NCBI GenBank assembly: GCA_937906455.1
Contig: CALCYT010000047.1
Coordinates: 10,605-74,604 of the forward strand
Reading direction: 5' to 3'
From: an uncultured Bacteroidales bacterium
Lineage (GTDB): Bacteria; Bacteroidota; Bacteroidia; Bacteroidales; F082
DNA: 64,000 nucleotides
The translations under genes were made by a program, and so were the position numbers. Of this stretch, positions 7,828 to 14,542 are shown one piece after another. How positions within the stretch are numbered: position 1 is the stretch's first letter; every line of letters begins with the position of its first letter. The notes below the pieces were generated by a model that was given only the letters and a program-made list of their open reading frames with translations, made no database searches and had not been told where the DNA came from.

Positions 7828-8227
7828 TTAATTTTGAAAAACATCTTGCCAAACATCATAAAATGTCTATATTTACATTGTGAAATAACTATACAATAAA
7901 GTTTAGTGCAGTTATATTATAGGAATAATGATTAAAATTTGATTACGACACAGATATCTTATTTTTTATACCGTTTGTGTTATTCGGTTTATAATCGATT
8001 CATATCAAAAGACACAAATGTCAATACTGTTGAATTTGAAAAAAGCATGCTGGATTCTGTAAATATTTTTCGTCTTGATGTTGCATTTGACAATGATTCT
8101 TTGATAATCCGGCGCGACAGTCGATTTTCTAAGTTTTTTTTCGTACAAATTTTCGATTCAATCGAAAATTTGTACGAATCTGGCTTTTCCCGAATAATTG
8201 ACGCTTTTGGACTGAAAAATGTGACTG
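7828..8227. other. 400-bp AT-rich intergenic region with no convincing gene
   Basis: This is the longest gene-free stretch. It holds a perfect 39-base palindrome (8140-8178, listed separately). A plus-strand open frame of 108 codons (7939-8265) begins with TTG, resembles no family I know, runs 38 bases into the end of prmC and is split across the palindrome. It may be the remnant of a lost gene. No promoter-like box, tRNA or known RNA was recognised. Confidence 0.6.
8140..8178. repeat. Perfect 39-base palindrome
   Basis: TTCGTACAAATTTTCGATT at 8140-8158 is the exact reverse complement of 8160-8178, with a single C at 8159 as the centre. Nineteen uninterrupted base pairs with a 1-base centre favour a cruciform or a duplex protein-binding site. 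The T-run lies on the left, so neither strand has the hairpin-then-T order of an intrinsic terminator. Confidence 0.9.
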
Positions 8228-9157
8228 TCAAGATTGCACTCTCACAACCCTGTCTCTTCCCCTGAAATCATTGATTATTTCAACGTTTTGGAGGCCTTTT
8301 TCAAGGCATAAAGCTCTCATCTCTTTCCCGAATCTTTCATTGATTTCAAACCAAACCTCGCCATTCGGTCTCAACGCTTTCTGTGCAAATTCCAATATTT
8401 TTCTGTAGAAAATCAACGGGTCGTTGTCCGAAACGAAAAGTGCCGTCGCTGGCTCGTGCTCAAGCACGTTGGCGCGCATCTCTCTTTTCTCGCTCTCGCA
8501 AACGTATGGCGGGTTGCTCACGATGATATCATACTGATTTTCAATCAATTCGGAATTTTGGGGATTCAAAATGTCATCCAAAATAAATCTGACATCAACA
8601 CCATTCGCTTGAGCATTCTTCTTTGCCACCTCCAACGCCTTTTCGGAAATGTCAACGGCAGTCACCGCGCTGTTTTTCAACAACTTGGCAACACTGACGG
8701 CGATGCAGCCGCTTCCGGTGCCGATGTCAAGGATGGAAATATTTGCCGGAGATTTCTCCACTTCGCTTCGCTTCGGTCGAAATGACGGGTGTGGGTTAAC
8801 TCCAAACTGACTAACCGACCAACTGACCAACTGATTAACTAATTCTTCGGTTTCCGGCCTCGGAATCAACACATTTTCATCCACAAAAAACTTCATGTCG
8901 CAAAATTCCGCCTCCCCGATGACATATTGCACAGGCTTGTTTTTCAGCAGTTCCTTCACGGCGAAATGCAGCGTCAGCAGCTCCGACTCGCTTAATCTCA
9001 AATCGGGATTCATCGCTATCTTCACTCTGTTGATATTGAAGTAATGCTCTAATAAAATCATTATCAATGCGTTAGCTTCATTGGAGCCGTAAATTTTCTC
9101 CAACTCGCCCGCATAATGCCTGCGACAATCCCGTACTGAATTTGATGACATTTTCAT
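8228..9157 (-). CDS. prmC: Peptide chain release factor N(5)-glutamine methyltransferase, with repeat-derived insert
   Basis: Methylates the glutamine of the GGQ motif in release factors, using S-adenosylmethionine. Of 309 residues, about 1-95 form the helical RF-binding domain, DIGTGSG at 144-150 is the SAM loop and NPPY at 215-218 is the catalytic motif. Between the conserved RPETEEL (100-106) and ILDIGTGSG lies an expansion of roughly 20-25 residues encoded by repeat DNA: residues about 105-118 by 8-bp repeats and about 124-137 by a copy of the 53-bp array unit. Both are in frame, and both fall in the linker joining the two domains. The start is the ATG at 9157; a TATTTTTG box on the minus strand lies 13 bases upstream. 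Confidence 0.94.
   Translation of the reverse strand: MKMSSNSVRDCRRHYAGELEKIYGSNEANALIMILLEHYFNINRVKIAMNPDLRLSESELLTLHFAVKELLKNKPVQYVIGEAEFCDMKFFVDENVLIPRPETEELVNQLVSWSVSQFGVNPHPSFRPKRSEVEKSPANISILDIGTGSGCIAVSVAKLLKNSAVTAVDISEKALEVAKKNAQANGVDVRFILDDILNPQNSELIENQYDIIVSNPPYVCESEKREMRANVLEHEPATALFVSDNDPLIFYRKILEFAQKALRPNGEVWFEINERFGKEMRALCLEKGLQNVEIINDFRGRDRVVRVQS
8749..8786 (-). repeat. In-gene copy of the 53-bp array unit
   Basis: The minus strand reads GTCATTTCGACCGAAGCG and continues to GAGAAATCTC. This matches 6869-6906 at 37 of 38 bases. It is translated in PrmC as PSFRPKRSEVEKS. Confidence 0.9.
8805..8844 (+). repeat. In-gene octamer repeat (AACTGACC type)
   Basis: Five consecutive 8-mers: AACTGACT, AACCGACC, AACTGACC, AACTGATT, AACTAATT. 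They have the same period and core as the AACTGAAC run between atpB and atpD, but lie within the prmC coding frame. Confidence 0.82.
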
Positions 9158-9161
9158 GTTG

Positions 9162-9177
9162 CAAAAATACAAAAATA
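9162..9177 (-). promoter_or_regulatory. Bacteroidetes -7 boxes for prmC
   Basis: Two overlapping minus-strand copies of TATTTTTG (9170-9177 and 9162-9169) fit TAnnTTTG. The upstream copy would start the transcript a few bases before the ATG at 9157. No good -33 TTTG was seen. Confidence 0.5.
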
Positions 9178-9191
9178 GTTAAAGGAGTAAG

Positions 9192-9258
9192 GTTAAAAGT
9201 TAAAAGAATGCACAGCACATTTGTAAAACTCTTTTATCTTTTATCTTTCATCTTTTAA
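9192..9258 (+). repeat. Heptamer repeats in the prmC/yigZ spacer
   Basis: GTTAAAA occurs twice in tandem at 9192-9205, and CTTTTAT, CTTTTAT, CTTTCAT, CTTTTAA follow at 9231-9258. Both runs have an exact 7-base period and lie in a divergent promoter region. Confidence 0.75.
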
Positions 9259-9268
9259 CTAAAATCAT

Positions 9269-9276
9269 TATCTTTG
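9269..9276 (+). promoter_or_regulatory. -7 box for the YigZ-family gene
   Basis: TATCTTTG matches TAnnTTTG exactly and lies 14 bases before the TTG start codon at 9291, so the leader would be very short. Confidence 0.6.
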
Positions 9277-9290
9277 CAAAAATTTTAACA

Positions 9291-9905
9291 TTGTTATTTG
9301 AGGATTCATATAAAATAGTGACCACGAAAGGCGAGGGGCTTTACAAGGAGAAAGGCTCCAAGTTCATCGCCGAGGCGTTTCCTGTGCATTCGGAGGCGGA
9401 GGTGAAGGAGCGTGTCGCTGAAATAAGAAAAAAATATTTCGACGCCAAACATCATTGTTACGCCTTTATGATTGGTCCTGACAAGTCGTGCTACCGCTCG
9501 AGCGACGATGGCGAGCCTTCAGGAACCGCCGGCAAACCTATTCTGAATCAGATACTTTCGAAAGATGTGACCAACGTCTGCGTGGTCGTGACCCGTTACT
9601 TCGGCGGACAGCTGCTGGGCGTGCCTGGACTTATCAACGCATACAAGACATCGGCGCGCGAGGCTCTCGACAACTGCGTCGTTGTTGAAAAAACCATCGA
9701 TGAGATATATTCCATCGAGTTCGACTACCCGCTCCTCAACGAGGTGATGCGCATACTTAAAGACGAAAATATCGAGCAACAGAACCCAAAATTTGAAATG
9801 AGCTGCTATCTCGAAATATCAGTCAGACAAAGCGATTCCGACAGAATTACCGAAAAATTGAGGCGTATTTTCGGAGTGACTGTAAAATACCTGAAAACCG
9901 TTTAA
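9291..9905 (+). CDS. YigZ/IMPACT family protein
   Basis: A 204-residue member of the UPF0029/IMPACT family. The signature GEPSGTAGKPIL and the following VTNVCVVVTRYFGGQLLG and INAYKTSAREAL segments are complete. The N-terminal domain (about 1-120) is the IMPACT fold; the C-terminal about 70 residues match the DUF1949 domain. Its cellular role in bacteria is not settled; the eukaryotic relative modulates translation stress signalling. No ATG is available near the conserved EGLYKEKGSKF beginning, and a -7 box stands 14 bases upstream, so TTG at 9291 is taken as the start. Confidence 0.92.
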   Translation: MLFEDSYKIVTTKGEGLYKEKGSKFIAEAFPVHSEAEVKERVAEIRKKYFDAKHHCYAFMIGPDKSCYRSSDDGEPSGTAGKPILNQILSKDVTNVCVVVTRYFGGQLLGVPGLINAYKTSAREALDNCVVVEKTIDEIYSIEFDYPLLNEVMRILKDENIEQQNPKFEMSCYLEISVRQSDSDRITEKLRRIFGVTVKYLKTV

Positions 9906-10090
9906 AAATCTACATATTCCAACGATTTTTACCCCCATTTTGGCTTTAGCCTCGTAATATAAAACAAAAAAAATTAAAAATCAATATAAAAAAAATATTT
10001 TTATTCACTTTTTTATGTTGATATTTGTAATATCGTTTTGAACAAAAGACGAGCGTCATAATCAATTGATTTTTATAGAATTAGAGAAAA

Positions 10091-11527
10091 GTGAACAGAG
10101 ATTTGTATGAAATATGGAATGAATGTCTCGCGATGATTCGTGAGAACGTTCCTGCCGGGTCTTACTCGACTTGGTTCGAGCCGATAAGACCTGTCGATTA
10201 CAGGAACGGTCTGCTTACCATCCAGGTGCCTTCCGATTTCTTTTACGAATATCTTGAGACACATTTCATAAAAGTCATAAAAGCCACCATCCGCAAGGTG
10301 CTCGGTCCGGAAGGAAAACTTGAATACAGCATCATGATGGATAACGACTCCAACCGCCCGGTGGTGGTGAAACAGCCGTCGGTTGACCGCACCAACACCA
10401 AGAATCCGCCGAAACAGATTCAGATAGACTTCGACAGGCCTGAGACGGTGATTCCCAACCCCTTTGTGCTGCCCGGCATCAAGAAAATCAACATCGAGTC
10501 GAACCTCAACGAGAACTACTGCATGGAGAATTTCGTCGTTGGCGAGTGCAACCGTGTGGCTTACGAGGCAGGTCTCGCTGTGGCGAAAAACCCTGGCCGC
10601 ACCTCCTTCAACCCAATGTTCGTGTTCAGCCCGACAGGCATGGGAAAGACGCATATCTGCCAGGCTATCGGACTTGAGACCAAGAAATATCATCCTGAAT
10701 TGACCGTCCTGTACGTCAACGCGGAACAGTTCCTGATGCAGTTTCAAGCATCATGCCGCAACAACAGCTCGAAGAGCAGCCGCGACGACTTCGTGCATTT
10801 CTATCAGATGATAGACGTACTCATTATCGATGACATACAGTTCCTTTCGGGCAAACCGAAGACTCAAGACACGCTGTTCCATATCTTCAACCATTTGCAG
10901 CAGACCGGCAAGCAGCTGGTGTTCACATCCGACAAGCCGCCGGCGGAGATAAAAGACATGGAGCAACGACTGATATCGCGTTTCAAATGGGGACTCTCGG
11001 CAGAGATGTCGCTTCCAGACGTGGAGACACGCCGTAACATATTGAAACGCAAGGCATATAACGAGGGCGTGGAGCTTCCTGAAGAAGTGGTTGACTATAT
11101 CGCGGAAAACATCAAGACCAACGTCCGTGAGATGGAAGGATTCCTGATTTCGCTCATCGCACAGTCGTCACTCAACAAAAAGTCTATAACCATAAGCCTC
11201 GCCAAACAAATGGTGGAGCGATTCGTCAACAACGCTAACCGTGAGATAACAATATCATATATTATAAACACGGTGTGCGAGGAGATGGGTACCTCACAAG
11301 CCGATTTCTTTACGAAGTCAAGGAAGCGCAACATAGTGCAGGCGCGACAACTATCGATGTATTTCTCTAAAAAATACACCAAGGCACCGCTTACCTCCAT
11401 AGGGGAACAATGCGGAGGCAAGGACCATGCCACTGTTATTCATGCGCTTAAGACCGTCGCCAACCTTTTGGATACCGACAAACAGTTCAAGGCAGTAGCC
11501 GATAATATTGAACGCGCATTGCAATAG
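10091..11527 (+). CDS. dnaA: Chromosomal replication initiator DnaA
   Basis: ATP-dependent initiator that opens the replication origin, 478 residues. Domain I (about 1-80) begins LYEIWNECLAMIRENV; a variable linker follows. The AAA+ core has SPTGMGKT at 180-187 as the Walker A loop, in which the usual first glycine is serine, and LIIDDIQF near 245 as Walker B. RLISRFKWGL carries the box VII arginine, and the DNA-binding domain has GGKDHATVIHA. The start codon is GTG at 10091; no ATG fits. The gene stands apart from dnaN and gyrB, as is common in Bacteroidetes. Its 185-base upstream spacer is AT-rich, but no cluster of TTATCCACA-like boxes was found, so an origin is not claimed. Confidence 0.97.
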   Translation: MNRDLYEIWNECLAMIRENVPAGSYSTWFEPIRPVDYRNGLLTIQVPSDFFYEYLETHFIKVIKATIRKVLGPEGKLEYSIMMDNDSNRPVVVKQPSVDRTNTKNPPKQIQIDFDRPETVIPNPFVLPGIKKINIESNLNENYCMENFVVGECNRVAYEAGLAVAKNPGRTSFNPMFVFSPTGMGKTHICQAIGLETKKYHPELTVLYVNAEQFLMQFQASCRNNSSKSSRDDFVHFYQMIDVLIIDDIQFLSGKPKTQDTLFHIFNHLQQTGKQLVFTSDKPPAEIKDMEQRLISRFKWGLSAEMSLPDVETRRNILKRKAYNEGVELPEEVVDYIAENIKTNVREMEGFLISLIAQSSLNKKSITISLAKQMVERFVNNANREITISYIINTVCEEMGTSQADFFTKSRKRNIVQARQLSMYFSKKYTKAPLTSIGEQCGGKDHATVIHALKTVANLLDTDKQFKAVADNIERALQ

Positions 11528-11529
11528 CC

Positions 11530-12267
11530 ATGAATCAGCAATTCGGAAAACTATATCTTCTGCCGGCTCTTTTGGGGGCCACTACCGCAGAGCATGTGAT
11601 ACCTGAAGGCACACTCGAAGTCGTGCGGACTTTGAGGTTTTTCGTCGTAGAGAACACTCGCACCGCGCGCCGTATGCTCAGCAAGATGCATATGCCTTGT
11701 CCTATCGACGAGCTTACTTTCGTGGAACTCGACAAACACAACCCGCAGAATCCCGATTTGATGACATACCTCGGTGAAGCTCTTAACGGCAACGACGTCG
11801 GTCTGATGTCGGAGGCCGGCACTCCTTGTGTCGCCGACCCTGGTGCCCTTGTGGTGGAGCTTGCCCATCAGACAGGAATACAGGTGGTGCCGCTCACAGG
11901 TCCTAATGCGATGATCCTCGCTCTTATGGCATCGGGATTCAACGGACAGACATTCAGCTTCCAAGGATACCTGCCCATAAAAAATCCTGAGCGCACACAG
12001 AAAATAAAAGCCCTTGAACGTCAGTCGCTTGCCAACGACGAGACAGAGATATTCATCGAGACACCGTTCCGAAACAACGCGATGATTGACGACATAGTGA
12101 GAAACTGCCATCCGAACACCATGCTATGCGTGGCATCCAACATCACCATGGACGACGAGAAAATTGTGAGTAAATCTATATCTGATTGGAAATCAATAAA
12201 ATACGACTGGAACAAGAAGCCGGCCGTATTTTTAATCTATTGTCCTAAATTTCGGAAAAAATATTAA
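11530..12267 (+). CDS. Tetrapyrrole-methylase-fold SAM methyltransferase (RsmI-like)
   Basis: A 245-residue SAM-dependent methyltransferase of the fold that includes RsmI, the 2'-O-methylase of 16S rRNA C1402. Recognisable parts are VENTRTARRMLSKM, the MSEAGTPCVADPGALVV loop, VVPLTGPNAMILALMASGF and the FQGYLPIKNPERTQKI segment. It is shorter than classical RsmI, lacking the extended N-terminus that starts with GTLYVVATPIGN (here GKLYLLPALLGA). The substrate may therefore differ. It begins two bases after the dnaA stop, so the two are cotranscribed. Confidence 0.82.
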   Translation: MNQQFGKLYLLPALLGATTAEHVIPEGTLEVVRTLRFFVVENTRTARRMLSKMHMPCPIDELTFVELDKHNPQNPDLMTYLGEALNGNDVGLMSEAGTPCVADPGALVVELAHQTGIQVVPLTGPNAMILALMASGFNGQTFSFQGYLPIKNPERTQKIKALERQSLANDETEIFIETPFRNNAMIDDIVRNCHPNTMLCVASNITMDDEKIVSKSISDWKSIKYDWNKKPAVFLIYCPKFRKKY

Positions 12268-12328
12268 TGAAATGCGGCAACCTTAAACGCATTAAAGCCA
12301 TAAAAGCCATCAATGCCCCTAAGTCTTT

Positions 12329-12649
12329 TTAAATCAGTTTCCTCAGCATCGTGAACACACTTTGTTCGGCCGCTGCAAACTTTCCGTCAGCGAAAAACAC
12401 CTTCTTCATCTTATCGAACAGGTTCTGACGGTCGAGTTCGTCTTTGATATACAATTTCTTGCATTCTTGTATTGTCTCGATTCTCTCCATGTCGCTGTCG
12501 GCCTCGAAGCCGTTGTAAACCTTCACAAACAGCTCCGGGTCAGTGTGCGCACCCATCGCGATAAGTTCTTGTTTTGTGATATTGAAATCCGCATCTGCCG
12601 CGATGAACAGGCAGTAGATCTCAAATTCTTCTTTTGACAAATTTTTCAT
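12329..12649 (-). CDS. Small TerB-like helical protein
   Basis: 106 residues, all helical by appearance, with acidic patches (FIAADADFNITKQEL, KVFFADGKFAAAEQ). Two such D-rich turns, each followed by a helix, resemble the TerB fold seen in tellurite-resistance and stress proteins, where acidic residues bind metal. The assignment rests on pattern only. The gene is convergent with the RsmI-like gene and is transcribed away from a hairpin at 12667-12697. Confidence 0.6.
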   Translation of the reverse strand: MKNLSKEEFEIYCLFIAADADFNITKQELIAMGAHTDPELFVKVYNGFEADSDMERIETIQECKKLYIKDELDRQNLFDKMKKVFFADGKFAAAEQSVFTMLRKLI

Positions 12650-12666
12650 AATTGCAAATTATTTAA

Positions 12667-12697
12667 TGTTGGGACGCACGTACCGTGCGTCCCAACA
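12667..12697. terminator. Perfect 14-bp hairpin, GACGCAC family
   Basis: TGTTGGGACGCACG pairs exactly with CGTGCGTCCCAACA around the loop TAC. It stands between two minus-strand genes, 21 bases after the transporter stop, and may end or protect the transporter mRNA. The core GGACGCAC/GTGCGTCC is shared with 7438-7465. Confidence 0.7.
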
Positions 12698-12717
12698 TTT
12701 TCAAGGTCAAACGTTTA

Positions 12718-14418
12718 TTATGCGGTGACGCGTTCGAGCCATTTCACCATGCCGAACATCACTGACATTGAGACTACGCAGATTGCGAGGAACACGCCCC
12801 AGCAGATCCAGATGTCCCAAGCGTTGTACATGAGAGGTCCTACGAAGATGAAGAGGTTGCCGATGGCTGTTGCGCCGAGCCACAAGCCCTGGCACAATCC
12901 CACCATGTGACGCGGTGCCACCTTCGATACGAATGACAGTCCGAGAGGCGAGATGAACAACTCTGCAACCGTGAGGAAGAAATATGTCACGATAAGCACC
13001 CAAGGTCCTGATTTTGAAAGACCTGCGGCAGCCATCTGTGTCTCGTTCATGGCACGGAACTCTTCGCCTGAAGGATAGTGGCAGGAGATGGAAAGCACCA
13101 TCAGGAAGAGGTAGGCCAAGCCTGCGATGCCCATACCGTAGGCAATCTTGCGTGGTGTAGAGACTCCCTTGCCTTTTCTTGCCAAAGCAGCGAAGACGAG
13201 CATCACTATAGGTGTCAAAATGATGACATACAACGGGTTAAGAGCCTGCCAAATCTCAGGTGGGAAGAAATCGGTGATGATGAAGTCACGGGCAAACACC
13301 GTCAGCGACTGGCTGTTCTGGTGGAACGAGAGCCAGAAGAAGATGGCGATGCCGAGAACTGCGAACAAAGCGTACAAACGCTGTTTGATTTCCTTCGCCA
13401 TAGCCTGTTTCTCCTCAGGAGTGTATTCCACGACAGCCACTTTCTCTTTCTTCGCAGGCTGCGGGAATTTATTCTTTGTGCAGAGGAACACCACGAGTGA
13501 AATAATCATTGCCACCACTGAGGCGATGAATGCATAGTGAACACCGGTGTTGAACACGTCGATATAGCTCGAGCTGAATGTCACGAGGTCGGTAGGTGTG
13601 GCCGCGCCCTCAACTAACGAGTGTGCCATCGTCTCGGTGAACTTCTGTGTCTGTTCGCCGTTAGCGAGATATTGATGGCAGAGTGCCGGCATGTCGGCAT
13701 TGTAAACGAAGTCATGAGCCTTCAACCACCAGTTGCGGAGCATTGGAGCCACGAACGGGGCAATCACACCGCCGATGTTGATGAATACGTAGAAAATCTG
13801 GAAACCGCTGTCACGACGGTCTTTCGCCTCGGCGAGAGCCTCAGGGCCTTTCTCGGCGGCATCGGCCTCGAACTTGTCGTACAATTTACCGACGAGAGCC
13901 TGCAGGTTGCCTTTGAACAGACCGTTACCGAAGGCGATGCAAAGCAATGCGAAACATGTGAAGATCAAGATGCCCCACCAAGCACCGCCGCTGTCCATGA
14001 TGATGCCGTTAGCGTCTTTGCTGAACAACGGAATGGCTAATCCCACATAACCCGCAGCCATGATAATCAAGCCCCATTGGATGGTCCTCGGATAGTTCTG
14101 GGTGCGGTCGGCAATGATACCGCCTACCAAGCTCAAGACGTAAATTCCGAAATAAAACACCGAGTAAATCATACTCGCGGTCTTGTCCGGCAAACCGAAT
14201 TTTGAAACCAAGAACAACAGCAGGATGGCGTTCATGATGTAGTAGCCGAAACGCTCGCCCATGTTGCTCAACGCAGCCGCTATCAATCCCTTAGGGTGAT
14301 ATTTCTTCGCCTGATTCAGATAATAAATCAGAAACGGGATGACAACGATGAGGATGCCAATCAAAATCACTAAAGTGCGATTGGTGTTCCATAAGTTTAA
14401 AATAGATAATGCTGTCAT
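12718..14418 (-). CDS. POT/PTR2 family proton-dependent peptide transporter
   Basis: Inner-membrane major-facilitator protein of 566 residues, probably 12-14 helices, that imports di- and tripeptides with protons. The N-terminal helix holds the family motif SNMGERFGYYIMNA (ExxER[F/Y]xYY), needed for proton coupling. A charged cytosolic loop near residue 340 (AKKEKVAVVEYTPEEKQAM) separates the two halves. The C-terminal half has the VAELFISPLGLSFVSKVAP stretch typical of the family. It has its own unit: the neighbouring genes are a small TerB-like gene downstream and divergent valS upstream. Confidence 0.92.
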   Translation of the reverse strand: MTALSILNLWNTNRTLVILIGILIVVIPFLIYYLNQAKKYHPKGLIAAALSNMGERFGYYIMNAILLLFLVSKFGLPDKTASMIYSVFYFGIYVLSLVGGIIADRTQNYPRTIQWGLIIMAAGYVGLAIPLFSKDANGIIMDSGGAWWGILIFTCFALLCIAFGNGLFKGNLQALVGKLYDKFEADAAEKGPEALAEAKDRRDSGFQIFYVFINIGGVIAPFVAPMLRNWWLKAHDFVYNADMPALCHQYLANGEQTQKFTETMAHSLVEGAATPTDLVTFSSSYIDVFNTGVHYAFIASVVAMIISLVVFLCTKNKFPQPAKKEKVAVVEYTPEEKQAMAKEIKQRLYALFAVLGIAIFFWLSFHQNSQSLTVFARDFIITDFFPPEIWQALNPLYVIILTPIVMLVFAALARKGKGVSTPRKIAYGMGIAGLAYLFLMVLSISCHYPSGEEFRAMNETQMAAAGLSKSGPWVLIVTYFFLTVAELFISPLGLSFVSKVAPRHMVGLCQGLWLGATAIGNLFIFVGPLMYNAWDIWICWGVFLAICVVSMSVMFGMVKWLERVTA

Positions 14419-14516
14419 AAAACTGAATTTTAATTATACATAGATTTATTTCTCGTTTTCATTCAAAAAATCGTACAAAAATAATAAAAATTTTTTAACA
14501 TAAACAAGAAAAATCG

Positions 14517-14524
14517 TAATTTTG
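14517..14524 (+). promoter_or_regulatory. -7 box for valS
   Basis: TAATTTTG fits TAnnTTTG. Transcription would start near 14531, which supports the ATG at 14543 over the one at 14534. Confidence 0.6.
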
Positions 14525-14542
14525 CGCTTTAAAATGAAAAAT

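Noticed and set aside
7939..8265. 108-codon plus-strand open frame between the TIGR04076 gene and prmC
   Set aside because: It starts with TTG, has no recognisable family or promoter box, overlaps the end of prmC and contains half-palindromic codons; kept only as a note on a possible gene remnant.
9906..10090. Possible replication origin upstream of dnaA
   Set aside because: The spacer is AT-rich, but no cluster of DnaA boxes was seen, and in Bacteroidetes dnaA is often far from the origin.
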